Both the position numbers and the translations under genes were made by a program. Positions 7,800 to 15,340 of a DNA stretch of 37,575 nucleotides are shown piece by piece. How positions within the stretch are numbered: the stretch's first letter is position 1; every line of letters starts with the position of its first letter. The stretch covers positions 1 to 37,575 of the forward strand of contig DAITVZ010000055.1 in NCBI GenBank assembly GCA_036841525.1, written 5' to 3'. Origin of the DNA: JAAYEA01 sp012689325. Its GTDB lineage: Bacteria; Chloroflexota; Anaerolineae; JAAYEA01. The notes beneath the pieces were generated by a model, which saw only the letters and a program-made list of their open reading frames with translations, was not told the DNA's origin and made no database searches.

Positions 7800-8330
7800 A
7801 TGTCGCAGCCGACCACTCGCCGCATCGCCCTATCCGCCGACAACCAGATGGGCCTGGACGCCGCCGTCAGCCCGCACTTTGGCCGCTGCCCCTACTATGT
7901 CCTGGTGGACCTGGCCGGGGACGAGGTGCAGGGCGTGTCCACCGTGGAAAACCCCTACTATGACGCGCATCAGCCTGGCCAGGTGCCCGCCTTCATTCAC
8001 GCTCAGGGCGCCAACGTCATGATCACCGGCGGCATGGGCGGCCGGGCCATCGCCTTCTTTGAGCAGTACGGCATCGAGCCCGTGACCGGCGCGTATGGCA
8101 CGGTCCGTACTGCGCTGCGGGCCTACCTCGGCCGCGAGCTGCAGGGCGCCGCCGCTTGCGCCGCCCACGGCGCCGCCCACGGCGCCGAGCACCAGGCCCA
8201 CGCCACGCCCTGCGAGGGCCACCACGACGAGCACACCCCGGAGGAGCGGCTGCGCGAGGAGGCCGAGATGCTGCAACAGCAGCTCCGCGAGCTGGACGAG
8301 CGGCTCAACCGGCTGAGCAAGAGGAGCTAG
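7800..8330 (+). CDS. NifX-like protein with His-rich segment and coiled-coil tail
   Basis: 176 residues and a paralogue of the preceding gene. The cofactor domain is typical (RIALSADNQMGLDAAVSPHF, GRCPYYVLVDL, GANVMITGGMGGRAIAFFEQ, YGIEPVTGAYGTVRTAL). An Ala/His-rich stretch follows (AAHGAAHGAEHQAHATP..HHDEH) that could bind metal, then a coiled coil (RLREEAEMLQQQLRELDERL). It retains the FGRCPYY cysteine that the first paralogue lacks (it has FGRTASF), so the two copies have probably specialised. It is directly followed by the ferredoxin gene with no gap. Confidence 0.87.
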   Translation: MSQPTTRRIALSADNQMGLDAAVSPHFGRCPYYVLVDLAGDEVQGVSTVENPYYDAHQPGQVPAFIHAQGANVMITGGMGGRAIAFFEQYGIEPVTGAYGTVRTALRAYLGRELQGAAACAAHGAAHGAEHQAHATPCEGHHDEHTPEERLREEAEMLQQQLRELDERLNRLSKRS

Positions 8331-8771
8331 ATGCCAGTCATCGCCGCGGAGCGCTGCAACGGCTGTGGGGCCTGCGTCGAGGCCTGCCCCACCGGGGCCA
8401 TGCGTCTCGCGGACGATCGGGCCGTCATCGCCGCATCGCTCTGCCAGCGCTGCGGGGCCTGCCTCGACGCCTGCCCCGTGGAGGCCATCGCCTGGGGACC
8501 CGGCGAGGAGCGCGCGCTGGAGGCGGTTGGCGCCGCCGTCCCGCAAAAGGCGGTCGCGCTCAGGGCGCCGGCGCGCTGGCAGGTCGTCGCCGGCGCGGCG
8601 CTCTCGGTGCTGGGGCGCGAGGTGCTGCCCCGTGTCGCCGACTGGCTGCTGGCTCGCTGGGACCAGCGGCAGCGCGCCGCGTCGCCGCGCTCGACGGCGA
8701 GCCAGGCGCCGAGCCCGACGACAGAGGGCTCGCGCCATCGCCATCGCCATGGGGCGGGCGGCGATCGCTAA
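8331..8771 (+). CDS. Two-cluster [4Fe-4S] ferredoxin-like protein
   Basis: 146 residues. Two bacterial-ferredoxin motifs lie in the first 60 residues (CNGCGACVEACPTGA and CQRCGACLDACPVEA). A C-terminal part of about 85 residues has an amphipathic segment (WQVVAGAALSVLGREVLPRV) and a His/Arg-rich end (SRHRHRHG) that runs into the repeat zone at 8761. It starts immediately after the preceding stop codon, so it is translationally coupled. It is probably an electron carrier or cluster donor for the NifX/MinD proteins around it. The C-terminal tail is not recognised and may have been extended by repeat sequence. Confidence 0.85.
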   Translation: MPVIAAERCNGCGACVEACPTGAMRLADDRAVIAASLCQRCGACLDACPVEAIAWGPGEERALEAVGAAVPQKAVALRAPARWQVVAGAALSVLGREVLPRVADWLLARWDQRQRAASPRSTASQAPSPTTEGSRHRHRHGAGGDR

Positions 8772-8871
8772 TCGCGTATCGCGTATCGCAGATCGCTCTT
8801 CCCCCTTTTGCGAAAGGGGGGCCAGGGGATGGCGCGGATCGCGATTCCGTGCGATCCGTGAAAATCCGTGT
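8761..8871. repeat. Compound repeat island between the ferredoxin and zinc-ribbon genes
   Basis: Three repeat types are stacked. First, an ATCGCGT-based direct repeat (GCGATCGCTAATCGCGTATC onward, 8761-8797). Second, the C-tract/G-tract hairpin CCCCCTTTTGCGAAAGGGGG (8799-8830 with its tail). Third, a CCGTG/ATCCGTGAAAATCCGTGT repeat (8844-8871) that is also seen at 29046-29116. The island begins over the 3' end of the ferredoxin gene. Confidence 0.7.
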
Positions 8872-8895
8872 ACGAGTTCAAACGGAGGTGAGATC

Positions 8896-9111
8896 ATGCC
8901 TAGAGGAGATGGAACCGGACCCACGGGCCAAGGCCCGGGCACGGGCGGCGGGCGAGGCCGCGGCATGGGCCGTCAGGGCGGCCCCAGGGCCGCTGGCCCT
9001 GGCGGCGAGTGCGTCTGCCCCGTCTGCGGCGAAAAGGCGCCGCACGTCGCGGGGACGCCCTGCAGCAGCCAGGTCTGCCCCAAGTGCGGAGCCAGGATGG
9101 CCCGCGCCTAA
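8896..9111 (+). CDS. Small DUF5320-like zinc-ribbon protein
   Basis: 71 residues, preceded by GGAGGTG. The N-terminus MPRGDGTGPTGQGPGTGGGR matches the DUF5320 gene at 6801. The C-terminal half is instead a compact cysteine domain: CVCPVCGEK, then C (in GTPCSSQ), then CPKCGARM. This suggests a rubredoxin- or zinc-ribbon-like metal site. It is followed at once by an intrinsic terminator (9121-9155). The function is unknown; its position between NifX-like and MinD genes supports a metal-cluster role. Confidence 0.83.
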   Translation: MPRGDGTGPTGQGPGTGGGRGRGMGRQGGPRAAGPGGECVCPVCGEKAPHVAGTPCSSQVCPKCGARMARA

Positions 9112-9120
9112 TCATCGCTG

Positions 9121-9155
9121 GCGCGGCCACCGGACAAGGTGGCCGCGCTTTCTTT
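9121..9155 (+). terminator. Intrinsic terminator inside the NifX/MinD cluster
   Basis: GCGCGGCCACC (9121-9131), loop GGACAA, GGTGGCCGCGC (9138-9148), then TTTCTTTT. The perfect 11-bp stem and T-rich tail are typical of rho-independent terminators. It separates the small genes from the two MinD-type ATPase genes, so the latter depend on read-through or on a promoter not obvious here. Confidence 0.88.
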
Positions 9156-9187
9156 TGTCCCCATTCCCATCAGGAGGCCCATCACCC

Positions 9188-10099
9188 ATGATCATCGCCA
9201 TTGCCAGCGGCAAGGGCGGGACGGGCAAGACCACCGTGGCCACCAGTTTGGCCCTGTCGCTGCCCCACCGGCCCCTTACCTTTTTGGACTGCGACGTGGA
9301 AGAGCCCAACGCCGCCCTGTTCCTGCGCCCGACCATCGAGACGCAAGAGCGCGTGGGGGTGCTGGTGCCCGAGATCATCGCCGAGCGCTGCACCTATTGC
9401 GGCCGTTGCGCCGAGGTCTGCCGCTACCACGCCATCGCCGTGGTGGGCCAGCAGGTGCTGGTCTTTCGCGAGATGTGCCACGGCTGCGGAAGCTGCGCCC
9501 TCAACTGCCCGACCCAGGCCATCCGCGAGGTGGTGAACCACTTTGGCTCCATCGAGCTCGGCCACGCCGGCGAGATCGCCTTTGGCCAGGGCATCCTGGA
9601 CGTGGGCCAGCCGCTGGCGCCGCCCATCATCCGCCAATTGAAGCGCCAGGCCCTCACCCCCGCGCGGCGGGAGGGCGTGGTGATCATCGACGCCTCGCCG
9701 GGCACCTCTTGCCCCGTGGTGGAGAGCCTGCGCGGCGCCGACGTGGCGCTCCTGGTCACCGAGCCGACCCCCTTTGGCCTGCACGACCTGCGGCTGGCCG
9801 TGGAGGTGGCCCGAGACGAGCTGGGGCTGCCGGTGGGCGTGGTGATCAACCGGGCCGCCGCCCGCGGCGCCGCCGTCCGCGGCGCTGATGCGGGGGATGA
9901 TGGCGTGGAGCGCTTTTGCGCCGAGCAGGGCGTTCCCGTCTGGCTGCGCATCCCGCTGGACCGGCGCATCGCCGAGGCCTATTCGGAGGGGCTGCCCCTG
10001 GTGCGGGCGCTGCCCAGGTACAAGGACCAGTTCCTCGAGATGTACCAGCAAATGATGAAGCATCTCGCGGCGAGCCGCGTATTAAGGGGGGTGCCATGA
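9188..10099 (+). CDS. MinD-superfamily P-loop ATPase with inserted ferredoxin domain (first copy)
   Basis: 303 residues, with AGGAGG about 10 nt before the ATG. The deviant Walker A is ASGKGGTGKTTVATSLA, the switch region FLDCDVEEPN and IIDASPGTSCPVV. A two-cluster ferredoxin is inserted at about residues 60-115 (CTYCGRCAEVCRYHA, CHGCGSCALNCPTQA). LLVTEPTPFGLHDL is typical of this COG1149-type family. Relatives occur in ORP clusters of anaerobes and are thought to act in FeS or heterometal cofactor handling. Near the C-terminus a 15-bp tandem duplication (9857-9886) gives AARGA/AVRGA. The stop overlaps the second ATPase start (ATGA), implying co-translation and perhaps a heterodimer. Confidence 0.92.
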   Translation: MIIAIASGKGGTGKTTVATSLALSLPHRPLTFLDCDVEEPNAALFLRPTIETQERVGVLVPEIIAERCTYCGRCAEVCRYHAIAVVGQQVLVFREMCHGCGSCALNCPTQAIREVVNHFGSIELGHAGEIAFGQGILDVGQPLAPPIIRQLKRQALTPARREGVVIIDASPGTSCPVVESLRGADVALLVTEPTPFGLHDLRLAVEVARDELGLPVGVVINRAAARGAAVRGADAGDDGVERFCAEQGVPVWLRIPLDRRIAEAYSEGLPLVRALPRYKDQFLEMYQQMMKHLAASRVLRGVP

Positions 10100-11016
10100 A
10101 GCAGATCGTCATTCTCAGCGGCAAGGGCGGCACCGGCAAGACCACCGTGGCCGCTGCCCTGGCCGACCTGGCCGCCGCGGAAGGGTCGATTATTCTGGCC
10201 GACGCCGACGTGGACGCCGCCAACCTGGAGCTGGTGCTCAGCCCGACGCGGCTGGAGGCGACGCCCTTTTCCGGCGGCGAGACCGCCGTCATTGACGCGT
10301 CGGCCTGCACCGCCTGCGACCGTTGCGCCGAGGTCTGCCGCTTCGAGGCCGTCCGCACAAGCGACGATTCCTCCTGGCCTCCCTTATCAAGGGGGGGAGG
10401 GGGGATCGCCTACCGTGTGGACCCGCTGGCCTGCGAGGGGTGCGCCGCCTGCTACTACCAGTGCCCCGTCGAGGCCATCCGGATGGTTCCCGCGCAGGCG
10501 GGCGAGTGGTACCGCTCCGAGACGCCCTATGGGCCGCTCTTCCACGCCCACCTCTTTGCCGGGCAGGAGAACTCGGGCAAGCTGGTGACCATGGTCCGGC
10601 AGCAGGCGCGGCTGTTGGCGCTCGAGCGGGAGCCGGACTGGCTCCTGGTGGACGGCCCTCCGGGGATTGGCTGCCCCGTCATTGCTGCTTGCGCGGGCGC
10701 CGACCTGGCGCTCCTGGTCACCGAGCCGACCCTCTCGGGGATCCATGACCTGGAGCGGGCGCTGGCCACGGTGCAGCACTTTGGCGTCCGGGCGGTGATC
10801 TGCGTGAACAAGGCCGACATCAACCGGCGGCGCGCCGCCGAGCTCGTCGCCGATTGCCGGGCCCGCGGGATTCCCGTCGTCGGCGAGATCCCCTTCGACC
10901 TGGAGGTGACCCGCGCCATGACCCAGGGGCTGCCGGTCACCCGGGTGGCGGGGAGCGCCGCGGGCGCCGAGGTCCGCCGGGTGTGGGAAAAGGTGAAAGA
11001 GGCCCTGAGCGGTTGA
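10096..11016 (+). CDS. MinD-superfamily P-loop ATPase with inserted ferredoxin domain (second copy)
   Basis: 306 residues, overlapping the first copy by 4 bp. Walker A is LSGKGGTGKTTVAAALADLA, followed by LADADVDAANLELVL and DGPPGIGCPVIAAC. The inserted ferredoxin carries CTACDRCAEVCRFEA and CEGCAACYYQCPVEA. Between these two cluster motifs the chain has an unusual stretch (SDDSSWPPLSRGGGG) encoded by a C-tract/G-tract repeat (10378-10407), in frame. The paired arrangement with the preceding gene resembles ORP-cluster ATPase pairs. The FeS cysteines remain intact, so activity is likely kept despite the insertion. Confidence 0.92.
   Translation: MKQIVILSGKGGTGKTTVAAALADLAAAEGSIILADADVDAANLELVLSPTRLEATPFSGGETAVIDASACTACDRCAEVCRFEAVRTSDDSSWPPLSRGGGGIAYRVDPLACEGCAACYYQCPVEAIRMVPAQAGEWYRSETPYGPLFHAHLFAGQENSGKLVTMVRQQARLLALEREPDWLLVDGPPGIGCPVIAACAGADLALLVTEPTLSGIHDLERALATVQHFGVRAVICVNKADINRRRAAELVADCRARGIPVVGEIPFDLEVTRAMTQGLPVTRVAGSAAGAEVRRVWEKVKEALSG
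10378..10407. repeat. C-tract/G-tract repeat copy inside the second MinD-type ATPase gene
   Basis: CCTCCCTTATCAAGGGGGGG is followed by AGGGGGGATC, the same family as 2537-2568 and 8799-8830. It is read in frame as PPLSRGGGGI between the two ferredoxin cluster motifs. No flanking duplication was recognised. Confidence 0.75.
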
Positions 11017-11026
11017 TGCCCCCCGC

Positions 11027-11055
11027 TTGCGCCAAACGCCTATTCGGATTATGAT
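11027..11055 (+). promoter_or_regulatory. Promoter of the DUF362 gene
   Basis: TTGCGC (11027-11032), 17 bp, TATGAT (11050-11055). The predicted leader of about 40 nt holds a small perfect hairpin GCAGACC / GGTCTGC (11065-11083). The DUF362 gene can thus be transcribed separately from the ATPases. Confidence 0.65.
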
Positions 11056-11100
11056 AGTGTGGAGGCAGACCGTAAGGGTCTGCGACGATGAGGAGGCGAC

Positions 11101-12192
11101 ATGCTCAAATCCAAGGTGGCCGTGCTGCGGACCACCCCCGAGACGGTCCTGCAAGACTATCAGCGGCTGGGCGAGCTGGCGGGCATCCGCCAGGCGCTGG
11201 ACCCCACCGCTGCCACCATCCTGAAGGACAACATCAGTTGGCACCTGCTCTACCCGGGCTCGAACACCACCCCCTGGCAGTTGGAGGGGACCATCCTGGC
11301 GCTCCAGGCGGCGGGGTTCAACGACCTGGTGGACGTGCACAACAAGACCGTGGTCACCATCGCCGATCTGGGCGACAAGTACAACAAGTTCGGCCCCGTG
11401 CTGGAAAAGTATGGCATCCCCAAAAAGTACAATTTCAACACGGACGACATGACCTGGGTGGAGTACAAGCCCAAGGCCCCCATGGCCGTGCTGGACAAGA
11501 TCTTTCCCGAGGGGATCTATCTCCCCGATTTCTTTATGGGCAAGAACATCGTGCACCTGCCGACGGTCAAGACCCACAGCTATACCGTCACCACCGGCGC
11601 GATGAAGAACGCCTTTGGCGGGTTGCTCAGCATCAACCGCCACTATACCCACACCTGGATCCACGACACCCTGGTGGACCTGCTGGCGATCCAAAAAGAG
11701 ATCCATAGCGGCCTCTTTGCCACCATGGACGGGACCACCGCCGGCAGCGGCCCCGGCCCGCGCACGCTGATCCCCCACCAAAAGGACGTGATCCTCGCCT
11801 CCGCCGACCAGGTGGCCATCGACGCCGTGGCGGCGCGCATGATGGGCTTTGACCCGCTGCAGATGCCCTACATCGCCCACGCCACCCAGCGCGGGCTGGG
11901 CCAGGGCGACCCCCGCCAGATCGAGATCGTGGGCATGCCCGAGGTGGCCGAGGAGCGCTGGAATTTCAAGGTGGGCGTCAACCTGGGGACCGGCACGGGG
12001 ATGCTCCTCTGGCGCACCCCGCTCAAGGTCTTCCAAAAGCTCTTGTTCCATACCCCGCTGGTCAAGATTTTCATCTTTGCCAGCGAGTACTATCACGACC
12101 ATTTCTGGTACCCGCGCAAGGGCAAGCGGGTGGTGGACCAGTGGCTCGTCGAGAGCCCCTGGGGGCGGCTCTTCCAGCAGTATCCGGGATAG
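11101..12192 (+). CDS. DUF362 domain protein
   Basis: 363 residues, with GAGGAGG before the ATG. The DUF362 core includes NIVHLPTVKTHSYTVTTGAM followed by KNAFGGL, LVDLLAIQKEIHSGLFATMD and ASADQVAIDAVAARMMGFDP. DUF362 proteins often carry C-terminal ferredoxin motifs, but none is present here; the C-terminus instead has a hydrophobic segment (TPLVKIFIFASEYY). The function is not established. Its place after the NifX/MinD/ferredoxin genes suggests involvement in the same FeS-related process, though it has its own promoter. It is followed by a perfect 15-bp inverted repeat. Confidence 0.87.
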   Translation: MLKSKVAVLRTTPETVLQDYQRLGELAGIRQALDPTAATILKDNISWHLLYPGSNTTPWQLEGTILALQAAGFNDLVDVHNKTVVTIADLGDKYNKFGPVLEKYGIPKKYNFNTDDMTWVEYKPKAPMAVLDKIFPEGIYLPDFFMGKNIVHLPTVKTHSYTVTTGAMKNAFGGLLSINRHYTHTWIHDTLVDLLAIQKEIHSGLFATMDGTTAGSGPGPRTLIPHQKDVILASADQVAIDAVAARMMGFDPLQMPYIAHATQRGLGQGDPRQIEIVGMPEVAEERWNFKVGVNLGTGTGMLLWRTPLKVFQKLLFHTPLVKIFIFASEYYHDHFWYPRKGKRVVDQWLVESPWGRLFQQYPG

Positions 12193-12196
12193 GTCC

Positions 12197-12229
12197 AGAC
12201 CCTAAAGGTCTCTGAGACCTTTAGGGTCT
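12197..12229. repeat. Perfect 15-bp inverted repeat AGACCCTAAAGGTCT (copy 1)
   Basis: AGACCCTAAAGGTCT, 3-nt loop CTG, then the exact reverse complement AGACCTTTAGGGTCT. An almost identical hairpin occurs at 33494-33527 with a 4-nt loop. Both lie directly after or over a gene end. There is no T-tract, so it is either a REP-like repeat or a factor-dependent terminator. Confidence 0.85.
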
Positions 12230-12248
12230 AGCTCGAGAGGAGGACACG

Positions 12249-12746
12249 ATGCCGCACATGTTGGTGAAACAATTGCGCTTTGCCCGCGCCGAGCTGCTCC
12301 GCTGCCTCGAGGGCGTCACGCCCGAGGAGGCGCAGCGCCGGCTGGGCCAGATGAACTGCATCAGTTGGATCGTCGGCCACCTGGGCAACCAGGAGCGCAA
12401 CCTCTGGGTGGTCCCCCAGGGCAAGGCCGTGGCCGTCGAGCTGGCGGCCTTTGGCGGCGGCAAGCCCGCCTCCACCCCGCCGCTGGACGAGACGCTGGCG
12501 CTCTGGCGCGAGTCCACCGCCGCCGCCGACGAGTACCTGGAGACCCTGACCCCCGCCATCATGACCCAGCGCCTGCTGCGGGACGGCCAGCCCGCCCCCT
12601 ATGACATCGGCACGGCGCTCTTGCGCAACATCCTGCACTATTGGTTCCACATCGGCGAGGCCCACGCCATCCGCCAGATGATGGGCCATCGCGACCTGCC
12701 CCAGTTCGTCGGCAACATGGACGCGGCGACCTATACGCCCGAATAG
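12249..12746 (+). CDS. DinB-like four-helix metalloprotein
   Basis: 165 residues, with GAGAGGAGG before the ATG. The pattern is DinB/YfiT-like: an N-terminal helix (LVKQLRFARAELLRCLEGVT), a first metal His in ISWIVGHLGNQERNL, and the paired histidines of HYWFHIGEAHAIRQMMGH. Members bind a divalent metal and several are thiol-dependent transferases or hydrolases; the substrate here cannot be told. It sits 41 bp before a sensor kinase on the same strand, with a hairpin at 12747-12771 between them, so co-transcription is plausible. Confidence 0.85.
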   Translation: MPHMLVKQLRFARAELLRCLEGVTPEEAQRRLGQMNCISWIVGHLGNQERNLWVVPQGKAVAVELAAFGGGKPASTPPLDETLALWRESTAAADEYLETLTPAIMTQRLLRDGQPAPYDIGTALLRNILHYWFHIGEAHAIRQMMGHRDLPQFVGNMDAATYTPE

Positions 12747-12787
12747 GGAGAGGGCCTGTCAGGGCCTCTCCCCACAGGAGAGCCATT

Positions 12788-14731
12788 TTGGAGCGATTGG
12801 CGCGGTTCTGGCGCTATCTCCGGGACCACCGCCTGCAAGTCTCGTTGATCGGCTACTTTTCCCTCATCGCGGCCGTCACGATCATCGCGGGCATGCTGGT
12901 CACCTCGCGCATCATCCGCAACTATTTGGACCAGGAGGCGGTGGCCCGCGTGCGCCGCGGGATGTCGCTGGCCCAGGCCATCTATCAAGACCACCTGGTG
13001 GCGCTGATCTCGTCGGCGCGGCGGGTGGCCGCCCAGGGCGCCGCCGCCCTACCCGCGGCCTCGGCGGCGGACGAGGTGGAATGCCTCCGCCAGTCGCTGC
13101 GGATCGAGACCGAGGCCTTCCCCTTCGAGGGCAACCGCTTCCTGGTGGTGGTGGATGCCCGGGGGCAGGTGGTGGCCAAGGCGGGCTATCCCGTCTCGGC
13201 GCTCCCTGCCGTCTCGGGCAACTGGGGCGAGCTGCCCCTGGTGGCCGATATGCTGGCCGATGGGCACGCCGGCGGCACCACCGAGGTCCTCCCCGCCAGC
13301 TATCTCCGCGACGTGGGGCTGGCCGACCAGGCGCTCGTGGTGATCCGGGAGACGCCCAAGGCCGCGCCGGAGCCCTATGACCCGCGCGAGGGCACGGCCG
13401 GGCTGGTGCTCATGGGCGCGGCCCCCATCCTCGACGCCAGCGGCAAGGCCGTCGGCGTGGCGCTGGCCGGCCACTTGCTCAATAACGAGTTCGCCCTGGT
13501 GGACCGCATCAAAGAGACGGGCCGGCTGGACACGGTGACGGTCTTTTTCGGCGACCTGCGCGTCTCCACCAACGTGATGACCGCCGAGGGGCTGCGCGCG
13601 CTGGGCACCCGCGTCTCCCAGGAGGTGGGCGACGTGGCGCTGCGCCGGGGCGAGGTCTTTGAGCAACGCGCCTTTGTGGTCAACGAGTGGTACATCACCC
13701 GCTACGAGCCGCTGCGCGACCACCGCTACCAGGTGGTGGGGAGCCTCTACGTGGGAATGCGCGAGGCGGGCTTTTTGGGGCTCGTCTCGGCCTTTAACGA
13801 CCGCATCGTCATCATCGCCGCGGGCAGCATCATCATGGCCTTCCTCATCGCCGTGCCGGTGGCTCGCTCCATCATCAAGCCGCTCTCCGCCCTGGTGGAG
13901 GCCAGCCACCAGGTGGCCGAGGGCGACATGAGCGCGCGCGTCGCCGTCAGCGGGCGCGGCGAGCTGGCCGCGCTGGGCGAGTCGTTCAATGACATGGTCG
14001 CCAACGTGCGCGCCGCCCGCGAGGAGCTGCTGCGCAAGGAAAAGCTGGCCTCCGTCGGCCAGCTCGCCGCGGGCGTCGCCCACGAGATCAACAACCCCCT
14101 CGGCACCATTCTCCTCTATGCCGACACCATGCGCCGGGAGCTCCCCGCCGACGACCCCCGCCAGCGGGATTTCAAGATGATCATGGACGAGACGGTCCGC
14201 TGCAAGCGCATCGTCGGCGACTTGCTCAACTTTGCCCGGCAGCGCCAGCTCATGGTCAAGCGCACCGACCTGAACGCGCTGGTGGAGCAGACGGTGCTCG
14301 AGCTGGCGGCGCAGCCGGGCATGCAGGGGATCCAACTCGCGCCGGTCCTGGACCCCGCGCTCCCCGCCATCGAGGCCGACGAGTCGCAAATCCGCCAGGT
14401 GCTGGTGAACTTGCTCTTGAACGCCGCGGACGCCATGAGCGGCAAGGGGCGGCTCACCGTCACCACCCGGCCCATCGCCGGCGAGATGGTCGAGCTGACC
14501 GTGCGGGACACCGGCGCGGGGATTCCGCCGGAGCGCATGAAGGACATCTTTACCCCGTTTTTCACCACCAAGCCGGTGGGCAAGGGGACGGGGCTGGGGC
14601 TTTCCATCGTCTATGGCATCATCAAGATGCACCAGGGGCAGATCACCGTGGATAGCGTGGTGGGCCAGGGAACGACCTTTACCATCACCCTGCCCACCCG
14701 CCTGCCGGGCAACGCCGAGCGGATCGCGTAG
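12788..14731 (+). CDS. Membrane sensor histidine kinase (cache-HAMP-HisKA-HATPase)
   Basis: 647 residues using the TTG at 12788, which has AGGAGA about 7 nt upstream; no nearby ATG fits. TM1 is at about 18-38 (VSLIGYFSLIAAVTIIAGML) and a cache-like extracellular sensor domain spans about 40-335. TM2 is at about 339-362 (IVIIAAGSIIMAFLIAVPVA), followed by HAMP. The phospho-acceptor is His432 in AAGVAHEINNPLG, and the ATPase domain has NLLLNAADAM (N box), DTGAGIPPE (G1) and GKGTGLGLSIVYGII (G2). NtrB/ZraS-like kinases look like this. No response regulator is adjacent, so it is an orphan here, and the ligand is unknown. Confidence 0.92.
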   Translation: MERLARFWRYLRDHRLQVSLIGYFSLIAAVTIIAGMLVTSRIIRNYLDQEAVARVRRGMSLAQAIYQDHLVALISSARRVAAQGAAALPAASAADEVECLRQSLRIETEAFPFEGNRFLVVVDARGQVVAKAGYPVSALPAVSGNWGELPLVADMLADGHAGGTTEVLPASYLRDVGLADQALVVIRETPKAAPEPYDPREGTAGLVLMGAAPILDASGKAVGVALAGHLLNNEFALVDRIKETGRLDTVTVFFGDLRVSTNVMTAEGLRALGTRVSQEVGDVALRRGEVFEQRAFVVNEWYITRYEPLRDHRYQVVGSLYVGMREAGFLGLVSAFNDRIVIIAAGSIIMAFLIAVPVARSIIKPLSALVEASHQVAEGDMSARVAVSGRGELAALGESFNDMVANVRAAREELLRKEKLASVGQLAAGVAHEINNPLGTILLYADTMRRELPADDPRQRDFKMIMDETVRCKRIVGDLLNFARQRQLMVKRTDLNALVEQTVLELAAQPGMQGIQLAPVLDPALPAIEADESQIRQVLVNLLLNAADAMSGKGRLTVTTRPIAGEMVELTVRDTGAGIPPERMKDIFTPFFTTKPVGKGTGLGLSIVYGIIKMHQGQITVDSVVGQGTTFTITLPTRLPGNAERIA

Positions 14732-14744
14732 GCCGGAAAGACAA

Positions 14745-14785
14745 GAGCGCGATGAAGCGGCATTCCATGCCGCTTCATCGCGCTC
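14745..14785. terminator. Bidirectional terminator between the kinase and GNAT genes
   Basis: A perfect 18-bp stem (14745-14762 with 14768-14785) with loop TTCCA separates convergent genes. Downstream T-richness is present on the minus side (CTTGTCTTT). Its centre, 14757-14773, is GCGGCATTCCATGCCGC, whose reverse complement is nearly identical to the tandem unit at 37522-37575. Confidence 0.85.
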
Positions 14786-14788
14786 CTT

Positions 14789-15325
14789 CTACCCCATCAG
14801 CCGCGCGGCGAAAAAGAGCGCCACGTCCCGGCTATAGTACATGTCGTTGAACCCGCAGAACTCGAGCCCGCTCTTTTGGTAGAGCTGGACCGCCGGATAG
14901 TTCTTGGTCTGGCACTCGGCCATGATCCGCTCCAGCCCGTGATACTCGCACCAGGCCCGGGCCGCCGCCAGCAACTGCGAGCCGACCCCCCGCCGCCGCG
15001 CCCCCTCGGCCACCACCAGGTGCTTCACCCAGCCGGTGGCCGCGTCATAGGGCACGACCAGGTCGATGAACCCCAGCGCCTCGCCGGTCGCCTCGTCCTC
15101 GGCCACCAGCAAGCACTCCCTCCGCTCCCAATCGGCGTCCAGGTCGTCCATGGCGCGGGGGTATTCGGCGCGCAGGGGGCGGGGCAGCCGCACCTGCCGG
15201 AGCGACAGGGCGATCTCGACGCCCCGCGCGCTCTCGTCCAGTTGCCAGACCCGCTCGGTGACGAAGGAGGGGTCCAGCCGCGCGCAGGCGCCCAGGTCCT
15301 CTCGCTCCGCTCTCCGGATTCGCAT
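14789..15325 (-). CDS. GNAT family N-acetyltransferase
   Basis: 178 residues. The acetyl-CoA-binding motif is VKHLVVAEGARRRGVGSQLL (motif A, R-RGVGSQ), followed by the motif B region LERIMAECQTKNYPAVQLYQ and KSGLEFCGFND. The substrate cannot be predicted. It is the third gene of a minus-strand unit with the MoxR ATPase and DUF58 (15 bp after DUF58) and ends at the shared bidirectional terminator. Confidence 0.88.
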   Translation of the reverse strand: MRIRRAEREDLGACARLDPSFVTERVWQLDESARGVEIALSLRQVRLPRPLRAEYPRAMDDLDADWERRECLLVAEDEATGEALGFIDLVVPYDAATGWVKHLVVAEGARRRGVGSQLLAAARAWCEYHGLERIMAECQTKNYPAVQLYQKSGLEFCGFNDMYYSRDVALFFAARLMG

Positions 15326-15340
15326 CTCGAAACTCGCTTC

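Noticed and set aside
7306..8330. Nitrogenase cofactor (nif) locus
   Set aside because: The two NifX-like proteins are of the MTH1175/ORP type, and no nifHDK or nifEN genes are present.
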